A stretch of 64,000 nucleotides of DNA from Cupriavidus necator N-1. Its GTDB lineage: Bacteria; Pseudomonadota; Gammaproteobacteria; Burkholderiales; Burkholderiaceae. A program made the position numbers and the translations under genes. This document shows positions 27,420 to 38,034 of the stretch, in pieces. The stretch spans positions 3,038,001 through 3,102,000 of the forward strand of contig NC_015726.1 in the NCBI RefSeq assembly GCF_000219215.1. Reading direction: 5' to 3'. The first letter of the stretch is position 1, and the number at the start of each line of letters is the position of its first letter. The notes under the pieces were generated by a model, which saw nothing but the letters and a program-made list of their open reading frames with translations, was not told the DNA's origin and did not search any database.

Positions 27420-28223
27420 TCAATGCTTGATGTTCTGTTCGTGGAGCCCGCACTCTTTCGAGTCCTTGCTCTCCCACCACCAACGTCCCGCACGGACATC
27501 CTCGCCCGCGCGCACGGCACGCGTACACGGCTCGCAGCCGATGCTCGGGTAGCCCTTGGCGTGCAGGTCGTTGATGGGCACGTTGTGGCGCTTCAGGTAG
27601 GCCCACACTTCGGCCTCGCTCCAGTCCGCCAGCGGGTTGAATTTGGGGATGCCGCGGGCCTCGTCCATTTCCTCGAACGGCAGCTCGGCGCGCGTCACGG
27701 CCTGCTCGCGGCGCTGGCCGGTCATCCAGGCGTCGGCGTGCGACAGCGCGCGGTTGAGCGGCTCAACCTTGCGGATGCCGCAGCATTCCTTGCGCAGGTC
27801 GATGCTGTCGTAGAAGCCGTTCAGGCCATTCTTCTTCAGGTAGTTCTCGACGGCCTCGGCGTCCGGCGTGAACTGCTCGATGCTGTAGCCGTAGTGCGAC
27901 TGCACCTTGTCCAGCACCGCCAGCGTCTCGGCGTGCAGGCGCCCGGTCTGCAGCGTGAACACGCGGATGCCGGCGCGCACGGCTTCGGTGCCGCGCAGGA
28001 TCGCGTCGGTCAGCACCATGTCCTCGGCCGCCAGGCTCGAGGCAAAGCGCGCGCGGAAGAAGCGCGCGGCGATGCCCGCCAGGCGCTCGCCCAGCTCGCG
28101 CTCCTTCTGCTCCAGCGCGGCGATGCTGCCGGTGTATTCCGGCGCAACCCACAGCGCGGGCGGACGCAACGCCGACGCCGCACCGGCGTCGACCACGGCG
28201 ATGTCGCTCAGCACCGTGCTCAT
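27420..28223 (-). CDS. cysH: Assimilatory adenylylsulfate (APS/PAPS) reductase
   Basis: 267 residues. It has the catalytic C-terminal ECGLH at 257-261 and the paired cysteines CC at 147-148 and CxxC at 230/233. These bind the [4Fe-4S] cluster that marks APS-type reductases rather than E. coli-type PAPS reductase. Reduces APS to sulfite with thioredoxin. No cysC gene is visible nearby, consistent with direct APS use. The start overlaps the DUF934 stop by 4 nt. Confidence 0.95.
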   Translation of the reverse strand: MSTVLSDIAVVDAGAASALRPPALWVAPEYTGSIAALEQKERELGERLAGIAARFFRARFASSLAAEDMVLTDAILRGTEAVRAGIRVFTLQTGRLHAETLAVLDKVQSHYGYSIEQFTPDAEAVENYLKKNGLNGFYDSIDLRKECCGIRKVEPLNRALSHADAWMTGQRREQAVTRAELPFEEMDEARGIPKFNPLADWSEAEVWAYLKRHNVPINDLHAKGYPSIGCEPCTRAVRAGEDVRAGRWWWESKDSKECGLHEQNIKH

Positions 28224-28801
28224 GCCGCTTCCTTCGGTTGCGCGCCAACCTCTGCTCGCGCGCGGCGGAACAGCGGCAGCGGCTCATCCACCGAAGCCTG
28301 GTAGGTCACGGTGAACTCGGTGAAGCCCTTGATGGCGTCGTCGATGTTCTTGTCGGCGCGCACCGCGAAGGCATCGAAGCCGCAGCGCTTCATGAAGTTG
28401 AGCTGGTCGCGCAGCACGTCGCCGATGGCGCGCAGCTGGCCCTTCCAGTGGTAGCGGGTGCGCAGCAGGTAGGCCGTGGAAAAGCCGCGGCCATCGCGGA
28501 ACACCGGGAAGTCCACCGCCACCAGCGCCACGCGCGCGAAGTACGCCTCGGCATCGCCCGGCTCGTCTTCCGGGGCCAGCCACACGCCGGTGCGGGCCGC
28601 GTCGCGGCCGGCCAGCAGCGCTTCGTTGGCCTTGAACACTGACAGCGGGAACAGCACCGCGTCCTGGCTTTGCACGGCCGCGGCGATCTGCTCGTCGGTC
28701 AGCGGCTGCTCGGCGGTGCCGCGCAGTACGGTCCAGGCGTCATCGACGATGACGGGGGCGACGGTAGCGCCGTCCTGTTGCAGTTGAATGATCTTTGCCA
28801 T
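28220..28801 (-). CDS. DUF934 family protein of the sulfite reduction operon
   Basis: 193 residues. Family segments: WTVLRG, the DAVLFPLSVFKANEALLAGR stretch, VALVAVDFPVFRDGRGFSTAYLLRTRYHWKGQLRAIGDVLRDQLNFMKRCGFDAF. No signal or membrane segment. DUF934 genes occur almost always beside cysI in proteobacteria lacking cysJ, so it is thought to assist sulfite reductase, perhaps in electron delivery or assembly; the mechanism is not known. Lies between cysI (16 bp) and cysH (4-nt overlap). Confidence 0.88.
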   Translation of the reverse strand: MAKIIQLQQDGATVAPVIVDDAWTVLRGTAEQPLTDEQIAAAVQSQDAVLFPLSVFKANEALLAGRDAARTGVWLAPEDEPGDAEAYFARVALVAVDFPVFRDGRGFSTAYLLRTRYHWKGQLRAIGDVLRDQLNFMKRCGFDAFAVRADKNIDDAIKGFTEFTVTYQASVDEPLPLFRRARAEVGAQPKEAA

Positions 28802-28817
28802 GTTCAGTCTCCGGTCC

Positions 28818-30500
<1,683 letters not shown>

Positions 30501-30528
30501 GGCGGGGTCCGTTCAGTATTCGTTGAAT

Positions 30529-31302
30529 TCAGGAAACGAGCTTGATGGCGACCAGCGTCAGCGTGGTCGCCAGTGCGGCACGCACCAGCCGTTCGGGCAG
30601 CGCCCGCGACAGTTGCGCGCCCAGCCAGATGCCGGGGATCGAACCCACCAGCAGCGCCAGCAGCAAATTCCAGTCGACCGTGCCAAGCCACACATGGCCC
30701 AGCCCGGCAAGCGCCGTCAGCGGGACGGCGTAGGCAATGTCGGTGCCGGCCACTTCAGCCGGCTTCATATGGGGGTACAGCAGCAGGATCAGCGTGGCGC
30801 CAACGGCGCCGGCGCCGATCGACGACACCGTCACCAGCACGCCGATCACGGCGCCGACGGCGATGGTGGCAATGACCTGGGCGCGGCCGTGCAGCTGGAA
30901 GCGCGGATTGCGTTCCAGCCAGGCCAGCATCTGCTTGCGGAACAGCAGCGACAATACGGTCAGCAGCACCGACACGCCGATGGTCAGGCGGATCGCATGT
31001 AGCCACTGGGCGTTGAGCTCGCCGGCGCTCTTCAGCACCAGGATGGCGGCCACTGCCGCCGGCAGGCTGCCGATGCACAAGCGCCGCACCACCTGCCACT
31101 GCACATGGCCGTGGGCGCGGTGCGCGATGGTGCCGAAGCCCTTGGTGATGGCCGCGAAGGCCAGGTCAGTGCCGACCGCGGTGGCCGGCGAGAAGCCGAA
31201 CAGCAGCGTCAGCAGCGGCGTCATCAACGAGCCCCCACCCACCCCGGTCAGACCGACGAGGACGCCTACAAACAGACCGGAAACGGTATAGGCAACAGAC
31301 AT
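30529..31302 (-). CDS. TauE/SafE family transporter of the cys operon
   Basis: 257 residues, about eight hydrophobic segments. Half-repeat signatures: LFVGVLVGLTGVGGGSLMTPLLTLLFG at 9-35 and GVLVTVSSIGAGAVGATLILLLYP near 140. First gene of the sulfur operon, 28 bp before cysI. Likely moves sulfate or sulfite across the inner membrane; some members of this group act as CysZ-like sulfate importers while others export sulfite. Direction cannot be read from sequence. Confidence 0.87.
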   Translation of the reverse strand: MSVAYTVSGLFVGVLVGLTGVGGGSLMTPLLTLLFGFSPATAVGTDLAFAAITKGFGTIAHRAHGHVQWQVVRRLCIGSLPAAVAAILVLKSAGELNAQWLHAIRLTIGVSVLLTVLSLLFRKQMLAWLERNPRFQLHGRAQVIATIAVGAVIGVLVTVSSIGAGAVGATLILLLYPHMKPAEVAGTDIAYAVPLTALAGLGHVWLGTVDWNLLLALLVGSIPGIWLGAQLSRALPERLVRAALATTLTLVAIKLVS

Positions 31303-31467
31303 GGGGGACTCGGTGGGGCCTGGCCCGTGGATCTCGCATCACAAAGTGGCTGCTGCGAGAAGACGCACGGAGGGCTGGCCATTAATTAACAAAGTTCGAG
31401 AATCGTAATAAACTGGCCTCATACCTCAAACTAATAAGAAGTTGTTTGTTTATACGAACCCAGATAT
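31303..31467. promoter_or_regulatory. Divergent cys operon / cysB control region
   Basis: 165 bp between the divergent starts. The cysB-proximal half (31,380-31,467) is strongly AT-rich with TTAATTAACAAAG, TAATAAAC and TAATAAGAAG tracts, as expected for CysB binding sites, which are long, AT-rich and poorly conserved. Probable site for sulfur-starvation activation of the operon and cysB autoregulation. Inference from context. Confidence 0.5.
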
Positions 31468-32409
31468 ATGAACCTGCACCAGTTTCGCTTCGTGCGTGAG
31501 GCCGTCCGGCAGAACTACAACCTGACTGAGGCTGCAAAAGCGCTTTACACGTCACAACCCGGCGTGTCCAAGGCCATCATCGAGCTGGAAGAAGAGCTGG
31601 GCGTGGATATCTTTACCCGCCACGGCAAGCGCATCCGCAGCCTGACCGAGCCGGGCCGCCGCATCCTGAGCTCGGTCGAGAAGATCCTGCAGGAAGTGGA
31701 AAGCCTGAAGCGCGTCGGCATGGACTATGCGGCACAGGACCAGGGCAACTTCACCATCGCCACCACCCACACCCAGGCGCGCTACGCCCTGCCACGGGTG
31801 ATCAGCGAGTTCACCAAGCGCTACCCCAAGGTGCGGCTGTCGATCCAGCAGGGCAACCCGGCGCAGATCGCCGACATGCTGCTGCACGACCAGGCCGATA
31901 TCGGCATCGCGACCGAAGGCATCTCCGCCGACAAGAACCTGGTGTCGCTGCCGGGCTACCAGTGGACCCATATGGTGATTACGACACCCGAGCATCCGCT
32001 GCTGGACAAGAAGCACTTGGCGCTGGAAGACCTGATGGGATACCCGCTGATCACCTACGATGCCAACTTTGCCGGCCGGACCAAGATCGACAAGGCCTTC
32101 GCGCTGCGCCACCTGGAGCCGGACATCGTACTGGAGGCGATCGACGCGGACGTGATCAAGACGTATGTCGAGATCGGGCTGGGCGTGGGTATCGTCGCCG
32201 GCGTCGCCTATGATGCCGAGCGCGACCGCAACCTGCGCGGCATCCCGGCCGGCCACCTGTTCGGCAGCAACGTGACGCACCTGGCCGTCAAACAGGGTGC
32301 CTACCTGCGCAGCTTTGTCTACACCTTCATCGAGCTGTTCTCGCCGACGCTCAACCGCAAGCTGGTTGAGCAGGCCATGTCCGGCGAACACGAAGCCTAC
32401 GAACTCTGA
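31468..32409 (+). CDS. cysB: CysB-type LysR regulator of sulfur assimilation
   Basis: 313 residues. N-terminal MNLHQFRFVREAVRQNYNLTEAAKALYTSQPGVSKAIIELEEELG is the CysB/Cbl helix-turn-helix; TTHTQARYALP and DADVIKTYVEIGLGVGI are the effector-domain motifs shared by CysB and Cbl that bind N-acetylserine or APS. Divergent from the sulfate assimilation operon it presumably activates. CysB versus Cbl cannot be settled from sequence alone, but this is the only one in view. Confidence 0.93.
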   Translation: MNLHQFRFVREAVRQNYNLTEAAKALYTSQPGVSKAIIELEEELGVDIFTRHGKRIRSLTEPGRRILSSVEKILQEVESLKRVGMDYAAQDQGNFTIATTHTQARYALPRVISEFTKRYPKVRLSIQQGNPAQIADMLLHDQADIGIATEGISADKNLVSLPGYQWTHMVITTPEHPLLDKKHLALEDLMGYPLITYDANFAGRTKIDKAFALRHLEPDIVLEAIDADVIKTYVEIGLGVGIVAGVAYDAERDRNLRGIPAGHLFGSNVTHLAVKQGAYLRSFVYTFIELFSPTLNRKLVEQAMSGEHEAYEL

Positions 32410-32499
32410 GGTCGGCCCCCCACCGCCGCCTCTCTCTATATAAGAAGCAAACCCAACCATGCATCTGCTGCCCATCAAGCCCTGCCGGCCGGAGGCCCT

Positions 32500-33663
32500 G
32501 TGAGCGACCTGCCCCGCATTCACTGGACTGAGGACGGCGTCGAGCGCAGCGCCGCCTGGCGCTCTGAAGCCGGCCTGCCGCCGCCGCGCCGCGTGGTCAT
32601 CGCCGACGACACCACCAGCGCCGACACCGCCTACCGCCTGGCCTGCGAAGGCACCGCGCTGCTGTGGCGAGGCGACTTCCAGAACGCGCGCCAGCTGCTG
32701 CACGCGCTGGCCCGCCGCACCGAGCGCAAGCCCAAGAAGGCCAGCCGCCCCGGCCAGAAAGCCAAGGACAAGGCCAAGGGCGGGGCCGCTTCGCCAATCG
32801 AGGCCTTCAACCTGCACCGTCTGGCCCAGTCGCAGCGCGCCCGCACGCTGGGCATGCTGCTGCTGCCGTTCGAGGCCAGCCACGAGGTGCCGCTGCGCCG
32901 CGCGCCGGATGTGCGCGACGCCTGCGATCAGGTCTATGGCCCGGCCAGCGAGCCCTACGTGGCGTCGATGCGCGAGCTGCTGGGCATGATCGGCGCCTAT
33001 GAATGGCGCAAGAAGGGCGTGGAGATCCCGGCGCTGGAAGACCGCATCCACCCCTGGTACGGCGTGTTCTCGCCGGTGCGCGGCGAGTATGTCGACCTGG
33101 TCGCTGCCGAGCCGCTGCCGGCCAAGACCCTCGCCTTCGATATCGGCACCGGCACCGGCGTGCTGGCCGCAGTGCTGGCCCGCCGCGGCGTGCAGCGCGT
33201 GGTCGCCACCGACCAGGACCCGCGCGCGCTGGCTTGCGCGCGAGAGAACATCGCCCAGCTTGGCTACGCCCGGGAGGTCGAGATCGTCCAGGCCGACCTG
33301 TTCCCCGAGGGCCGGGCGCCGCTAGTGGTGTGCAACCCGCCCTGGGTGCCGGCCCGGCCCAGCTCGCCGGTCGAGCGCGCGGTCTACGACCCGGACAGCA
33401 CCATGCTGCGTGGCTTCTTGCAGGGGCTGGCCGACCACCTGGCGCCGGGCGGCGAAGGCTGGCTGCTGCTGTCGGACCTGGCCGAGCATCTCGGCCTGCG
33501 CCCGCGCGAGGAACTGATGGGCTGGATCGACGCCGCCGGGCTGAAGGTGCTGGGCCGCTCCGATATCCGCCCGCGCCACCCGCGTGCGACGGATGCCGCC
33601 GACCCGCTGCACGCGGCGCGCTCCGCCGAGGTAACCACGCTCTGGCGCCTGGGCGTGCGCTGA
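32500..33663 (+). CDS. Class I SAM-dependent methyltransferase (PrmC/HemK-like)
   Basis: 387 residues. The SAM-binding motif FDIGTGTGVLA is at 213-223, VVATDQDPRAL follows, and the catalytic NPPW at 279-282 is the (N/D)PPY/W motif of enzymes that methylate planar nitrogens in Gln, adenine or guanine. The N-terminal 200 residues are extra compared with PrmC and include a Lys-rich linker (78-95). The GTG start at 32500 has GGAGG four bases upstream. The substrate is not identifiable; a ribosomal protein or rRNA is plausible. Confidence 0.83.
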   Translation: MSDLPRIHWTEDGVERSAAWRSEAGLPPPRRVVIADDTTSADTAYRLACEGTALLWRGDFQNARQLLHALARRTERKPKKASRPGQKAKDKAKGGAASPIEAFNLHRLAQSQRARTLGMLLLPFEASHEVPLRRAPDVRDACDQVYGPASEPYVASMRELLGMIGAYEWRKKGVEIPALEDRIHPWYGVFSPVRGEYVDLVAAEPLPAKTLAFDIGTGTGVLAAVLARRGVQRVVATDQDPRALACARENIAQLGYAREVEIVQADLFPEGRAPLVVCNPPWVPARPSSPVERAVYDPDSTMLRGFLQGLADHLAPGGEGWLLLSDLAEHLGLRPREELMGWIDAAGLKVLGRSDIRPRHPRATDAADPLHAARSAEVTTLWRLGVR

Positions 33664-33748
33664 CCAGCACGGCCGCGGCGGGGCGCAGGCGTGCCCCGCC
33701 GGCCGAGTTCGGCTATCCTTCCCGTCACATATAAGAACGGAGGAGACG

Positions 33749-34912
33749 ATGCTGACACTGCCCTTGCGCCCCCTGCTGCTGGCCGGCGCCCTGCTCTTCA
33801 CCAGCGCCGCGCATGCCGACATCCGCGTCGGCATCGATGTGTCCACCACCGGTCCGGCGGCCTCGATCGGCATCCCCTCCAAGAACACCGTGCTGATGTG
33901 GCCGCAGACGCTGGGCGGCCAGAAGGCGCACTACGTGATCCTGGATGACGGCACCGACCCGGCCGCGGCGGTGCGCAACGTGCGCAAGCTGATCTCCGAG
34001 GAAAAGGTCGACGTGATCGTCGGCCCCAACATCACCCCCACCGCCATCGCCGCGCTCGACGCCGTGGCCGAAGGCGAGACCCCGATGGTGGCACTGGCCG
34101 CCTCGGCCTCCATTGTCGAGCCGCAGACCGACGCCAAGCGCCGCTGGGCCTTCAAGATGCCGCAGAACGACTCGCACATGGCGACCGTGCTGACCGAGTA
34201 CATGAGCAACCACGGCGTCAGGACCGTCGGCTTTATCGGCTTTGCCGACGCTTACGGCGAAAGCTGGTGGCGCGAATTCTCGAAGCTGGCCGAGGTGCGC
34301 AAGATCAAGGTGGTCGCCAACGAGCGCTTCTCGCGCAACGACACCTCGGTGACCGGGCAAGTGCTCAAGCTGCTGGCGGCCAACCCGGACGCGATCCTGA
34401 TTGCCGGCGCCGGCACGCCGTCCGTACTGCCGCAGAAAACGCTGGGCGAGCGCGGCTACAAGGGCAAGGTCTACCAGACCCACGGCATCGCCACCTGGGA
34501 CTTCCTACGCATGGGCGGCAAGGATGTGGAAGGCACGCTCTTCCCGACCGGGCCGGTGGTGGTCGCGCGCCAGCTGCCCGAGAGCCACCCAGTGCGCAAG
34601 GTGGCGCTGGACTTCGTCAACCGCTACGAAAGCAAGTACGGCGCCGACAGCGTCACGCAGTTTGCCGGCGACGCCTGGGGCGCGTGGATGCTGCTGGACG
34701 ACGCCGCCCGCCGCGCGCTGAAGAGCGGCGCCCAGCCCGGCACGCGCGAATTCCGCGCCGCCATGCGCGACGCGCTGGAAGCCACCACCAATCTCACCAT
34801 CCCCAACGGCGTGATGAACCTGAACCCGAAAGACCACCAGGGCTTCGACCAGCGTTCGCGCGTGATGGGGGTGATCCGCAACGGCAAGTTCGCCTATGCG
34901 GGCGATAAGTAG
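33749..34912 (+). CDS. Branched-chain amino acid-type ABC transporter substrate-binding protein
   Basis: 387 residues. Signal peptide 1-23 (ending SAAHA); mature part starts DIRVGIDVSTTGPAASIG, the LivJ-type opening, then EKVDVIVGPNITPTAIAALDAVAE and GFIGFADAYGESWW. Periplasmic binding-protein type I fold. No permease or ATPase genes are adjacent, so it is an orphan or part of a dispersed system; the ligand is unknown. GGAGG ribosome-binding site at 33740. Ends 28 bp before the dehydrogenase gene, so cotranscription is likely. Confidence 0.85.
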   Translation: MLTLPLRPLLLAGALLFTSAAHADIRVGIDVSTTGPAASIGIPSKNTVLMWPQTLGGQKAHYVILDDGTDPAAAVRNVRKLISEEKVDVIVGPNITPTAIAALDAVAEGETPMVALAASASIVEPQTDAKRRWAFKMPQNDSHMATVLTEYMSNHGVRTVGFIGFADAYGESWWREFSKLAEVRKIKVVANERFSRNDTSVTGQVLKLLAANPDAILIAGAGTPSVLPQKTLGERGYKGKVYQTHGIATWDFLRMGGKDVEGTLFPTGPVVVARQLPESHPVRKVALDFVNRYESKYGADSVTQFAGDAWGAWMLLDDAARRALKSGAQPGTREFRAAMRDALEATTNLTIPNGVMNLNPKDHQGFDQRSRVMGVIRNGKFAYAGDK

Positions 34913-34940
34913 CCCGCCGTATCAAGAAAGGAAGCATGGC

Positions 34941-35822
34941 ATGAGCACCACTCTCACCCCCACCACCGTCGCCTTCATCGGCCTGGGCGCCATGGGCTCG
35001 CACATGGTCCGCCACCTGCTGGCCGCCGGCCACACCGTGCGCGCCTTCGTGCGCCGCCCGGAAGCGGACGAGGCCGCGCGCGCGCTGGGGGCGGAACCCT
35101 TCTTCACCCCGGCCGAAGCGGCGCGCGGCGCCAGCGTCGTCTTCACCAACGTGACCTCGTCCGAAGACGTGCGCGAAGTGCTGCTGGGCGAGCAGGGCGT
35201 GGTCCACGGCGCGGCGCCGGGCACAATCTGCGTGGACCACAGCACCATCTCGCCGATCGTCACGCGCGAGATCGCCGCGGCGCTGGCCGCGCGCGGCATC
35301 GAAGCGCTGGACTGCCCGGTCTCTGGCGGCACCATGGGCGCCGAGGCGGGCACGCTGACCATCATGGTCGGCGGCAAGCCCGAGATGCTGGAGCGCGTGA
35401 GCCCGCTGCTGCGACTGCTGGGCAAGACCATCACCCATATCGGCGACCACGGCGCGGGCCAGGTTGCCAAGCTGTGCAACCAGATCGCGCAGGTGGTCAA
35501 TATCGAAGGCATTGCCGAGGCCATGCGTTTTGCCGCCGCGCAGAATGTCGACACCGGCCGCGTGTTCGAGGCAATGGCGACCGGCATGGCCGGTAGCCGC
35601 ATGCTCGACCTGATGGGTCCCAAGATGGTGGCGCGCAACTTCGCCGCCGGCATCGAGGCGCGGCTGCACGACAAGGACTTCGGGCTGGCGCGCGATATCG
35701 CCGAAGAAATCGGCCTGGACCTGCCCGCGATGCAGGCCACCTCGGCGCAGCTGCGCACATTGATGGCCAACGGCTGGGGCAAGGACGATACCTCGTCGCT
35801 GCTGCGCGTGCTGGAGGGCTGA
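34941..35822 (+). CDS. NAD(P)-dependent beta-hydroxyacid dehydrogenase (3-hydroxyisobutyrate dehydrogenase family)
   Basis: 293 residues. N-terminal Rossmann motif VAFIGLGAMGSHMVRHLL at 10-27, the substrate-binding CPVSGGTMGAEAGTLTIMVGG, and the catalytic Lys in GHDGAGQVAKLCNQ-type helix. Family members oxidise 3-hydroxyisobutyrate, tartronate semialdehyde, or reduce glyoxylate/succinic semialdehyde; which one applies here is unclear. The start at 34941 follows AAAGGAAG. Adjacent to an orphan binding protein rather than a valine-degradation operon. Confidence 0.87.
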   Translation: MSTTLTPTTVAFIGLGAMGSHMVRHLLAAGHTVRAFVRRPEADEAARALGAEPFFTPAEAARGASVVFTNVTSSEDVREVLLGEQGVVHGAAPGTICVDHSTISPIVTREIAAALAARGIEALDCPVSGGTMGAEAGTLTIMVGGKPEMLERVSPLLRLLGKTITHIGDHGAGQVAKLCNQIAQVVNIEGIAEAMRFAAAQNVDTGRVFEAMATGMAGSRMLDLMGPKMVARNFAAGIEARLHDKDFGLARDIAEEIGLDLPAMQATSAQLRTLMANGWGKDDTSSLLRVLEG

Positions 35823-35844
35823 CGCCCTTGCGCCCGGTGCGCGC

Positions 35845-36765
35845 TCAGCGCTCCATCAGCCGCAGCACCGCGCGCGTCAGGGCACCGTCCGGGCTGGCAA
35901 AGCTGTCCAGCACATTGAAGTGATGGCAGTCCGGCAGCACCAGGTCGCTCGCGGCCGGATGCGCCACCTTGGCCGGCCACGCCGCGCGGATCAGCGCGTG
36001 CTGGCGATGGTATTCGGCGGCCTCGAGTTCCCCCACCGCGATCGCCAGCGGGGCACCGCTGGCCGGCGGCATATACGCGGGTGACAGCCGCGCGACATCG
36101 TCTTCCGAGAACCGCAGGTCGCGCTGCAGGAAGGCCGCACGCCGCAGCGGCTCCATGTCGTATAGCCCGCTGACCGACAGCCCGCCCTTGACCAGGTCGG
36201 CCGGCAGGTCCGCACCCAGCTGCGGCCAGCGTGCGGCCATCAGCATCGCCACCAGGTGGCCGCCGACGGAATGCCCCGCCAGGAAGAGCTTGTCCGGATC
36301 ATGGCCCAGCCGGTCCGCCTGCCGGTACAGCCAGGCGACGCTGCGCAACACCTGCCGCACGATCTCCGGCACCGTCACCGCAGGCACCAGCGTGTAGTTC
36401 ACCACCGCCACCGCCACCCCCAGCGCCGGCAGCGCGCTGGCGGCAAAGCTGTGGTCGTGCTTGTCCAGCGCCCGGTAGTAGCCGCCGTGCACGAAGACCA
36501 GCAGCGGCGGCAGCGCCCCGTTGGCCCGCTGCGCGGGGAAGTAGTCCAGCGTCTCGCCCTGCGCATGGCGCGAGTCCTCGCCGGCATAGCTCAGGTCCGC
36601 CAGATAGGGGCTGCGTGCGCGCACCCCGGCGGACCACTGCGCCCAGCGCGCCATATGCACTGCGTTGTCCGGCACATTGGCGCGGTTGTTGTATTCCCGG
36701 TCATAAAAGCCGGGGTCCTGCGAAGGCAGGCTGGCGAGGCGCGCCAGCGAAGCTTGGTTGGTCAT
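35845..36765 (-). CDS. Alpha/beta hydrolase (kynurenine formamidase/esterase type)
   Basis: 306 residues. Oxyanion motif VFVHGGYYR at 91-98 and nucleophile elbow GHSVGGH at 164-170; Asp and His follow in the C-terminal half (DCHHFNVLD). N-terminal YDREYNNRANVPD is the opening typical of the arylformamidase-like hormone-sensitive lipase branch. No tryptophan-degradation genes are nearby, so the natural substrate is uncertain. Cytosolic; monocistronic and convergent with the dehydrogenase gene. Confidence 0.85.
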   Translation of the reverse strand: MTNQASLARLASLPSQDPGFYDREYNNRANVPDNAVHMARWAQWSAGVRARSPYLADLSYAGEDSRHAQGETLDYFPAQRANGALPPLLVFVHGGYYRALDKHDHSFAASALPALGVAVAVVNYTLVPAVTVPEIVRQVLRSVAWLYRQADRLGHDPDKLFLAGHSVGGHLVAMLMAARWPQLGADLPADLVKGGLSVSGLYDMEPLRRAAFLQRDLRFSEDDVARLSPAYMPPASGAPLAIAVGELEAAEYHRQHALIRAAWPAKVAHPAASDLVLPDCHHFNVLDSFASPDGALTRAVLRLMER

Positions 36766-36925
36766 GGCGGTCGGGGGTGATCGGGACGATGGGCGTGTGA
36801 GAGGCTGGGCGCCATGCTACCGGATTTGCGCGGCCGCTGATGTGCCCGGCGCCGGTTGTCCGACGCCAGGATTTCCGGCATAATTCCCGGCTCAGCACGG
36901 CACCGGTTCCGGCGCCATACACCCT

Positions 36926-37010
36926 GCCCGGGTGGTGAAACAGGTAGACGCAGGGGACTCAAAATCCCCCGCCGCAAGGCGTGTCGGTTCGAGTCCGACC
37001 CCGGGCACCA
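36926..37010 (+). tRNA. tRNA-Leu (anticodon CAA)
   Basis: 85 nt including the encoded CCA. Acceptor GCCCGGG pairs with CCCGGGC; the anticodon stem GGGGA/TCCCC holds loop CTCAAAA, giving anticodon CAA (reads UUG). A long class-II variable arm is present, and the T arm is GTCGGTTCGAGTCCGAC. tRNA-Leu genes are frequent integration sites; the accessory-looking polysaccharide cluster begins about 200 bp downstream. Confidence 0.97.
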
Positions 37011-37071
37011 TCAGCTTAGGCGCAAAGCCTTATCCCATAAGCCTTTCCGGGCAGTTCGGTGGTGTTTCTGT

Positions 37072-37094
37072 GGCAACTTCCGTGGTAAGTTGCC
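37072..37094. repeat. Hairpin downstream of tRNA-Leu
   Basis: GGCAACTT-CCGTGGT-AAGTTGCC: perfect 8-bp inverted repeat with a 7-nt loop. There is no T-run. It might be a remnant of an attachment region or a weak terminator for the tRNA. Confidence 0.5.
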
Positions 37095-37130
37095 CATGTT
37101 AATCAAACGCATCACCTTGAAATGCTGCCA

Positions 37131-37167
37131 CCAGCGCTCAGGGGTCTACCCCCCTCAGGAGCGCTGG
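37131..37167. terminator. Long hairpin between tRNA-Leu and the polysaccharide cluster
   Basis: CCAGCGCTC at 37131-37139 pairs with GAGCGCTGG at 37159-37167, and AGGGG with CCCCT inside, giving about 14 bp with a 3-nt bulge. Lies beyond the 3' end of the last gene of the minus-strand polysaccharide cluster, so it may be its transcription terminator; no T-run is visible. Confidence 0.5.
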
Positions 37168-37222
37168 ACGAGACCGCAGAGGCGGCGCTGTAGCGTCTGC
37201 ATGCCGGCAACCCCCTCTGCTT

Positions 37223-38032
37223 CTAAAGCGCGCTGCGCTCAATCCTCTCCCAACTCATTGCCCACCCATACAAGGCAATACACCCAAATACCAGCATCGT
37301 AGGCCCGAACACAAACGACAGCAGCGGCATCATCAACAGCGAACAGCTCACCATCAGATAAACGTGCAGTGCCAGCTGCATCGGCACCGCGATCATGACA
37401 AACACAAGCGTGAGCAGCGTCAGGAAGATCTTCTTAGGCCACGAGAAGTCAAAGATGTAGTAGACCAGCGCATGCGCCCACGGCAACAGAAACAAAAGGC
37501 TGGCGCAGGTCTTCACGCCGTTGTCCACATATCTGCTGGCCGTGTACGGAAAACTCTGCGGCGCCACCGCGAAGAACAGCAATGCCGTGGCCTCAATGAA
37601 CACGGCGAACAGCAGGAAGTACCGCAGCGGCAGGTACTGGTCCCGTATCCGCAACGCCATCAGGCAGACGGCGAGCGTCGCGATCAGCGTCACGGACCAG
37701 GTCAGTACGTCTGGCACCGGAGCAACGACGTTGGTGTAGGGCAGGTTGAAGTCGAACCATGCCACCCGCGTCAATTGTTCAATGACGACGCCATCCATGC
37801 CGAGCTTGTCGATCCAGAAGCGCAGCACTCCTGCCCATATCCCGCTGATATGGTCGCGCAGCATCCATTCGGCCACATTGAACGCCACGGGCACCAGCAG
37901 GACCCCCGCGAGTGCGGGGACGGACAGGGTCAGGTGGTCCAGCGAACGATGCCTGGCCAGGCACAGGATAGTCAGGCCAAGAGCGTTGCTCTGGTCGCGT
38001 GTGGCTGCGGTGTGCCCGGCAGGGTGCGTCAT
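37223..38032 (-). CDS. Polytopic membrane protein of the exopolysaccharide cluster
   Basis: 269 residues. About seven hydrophobic segments: one near 35-55, three between 125 and 175, and three in the C-terminal third (IFLTLLTLVFVMIAVPM, VSCSLLMMPLLSFVFG, MLVFGCIALYGWAM). No motif that I recognise. It is the last gene of the cluster; the start (38032) is 3 bp from the YaiO-like stop, so it is cotranslated. It could assist export or modify the polymer, but no function can be assigned. Confidence 0.72.
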   Translation of the reverse strand: MTHPAGHTAATRDQSNALGLTILCLARHRSLDHLTLSVPALAGVLLVPVAFNVAEWMLRDHISGIWAGVLRFWIDKLGMDGVVIEQLTRVAWFDFNLPYTNVVAPVPDVLTWSVTLIATLAVCLMALRIRDQYLPLRYFLLFAVFIEATALLFFAVAPQSFPYTASRYVDNGVKTCASLLFLLPWAHALVYYIFDFSWPKKIFLTLLTLVFVMIAVPMQLALHVYLMVSCSLLMMPLLSFVFGPTMLVFGCIALYGWAMSWERIERSAL

Positions 38033-38034
38033 GG

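Noticed and set aside
37131..37167. Possible CRISPR or IS terminal repeat near tRNA-Leu
   Set aside because: Only one stem, no repeated units or spacers, and no transposase; treated as a plain hairpin.
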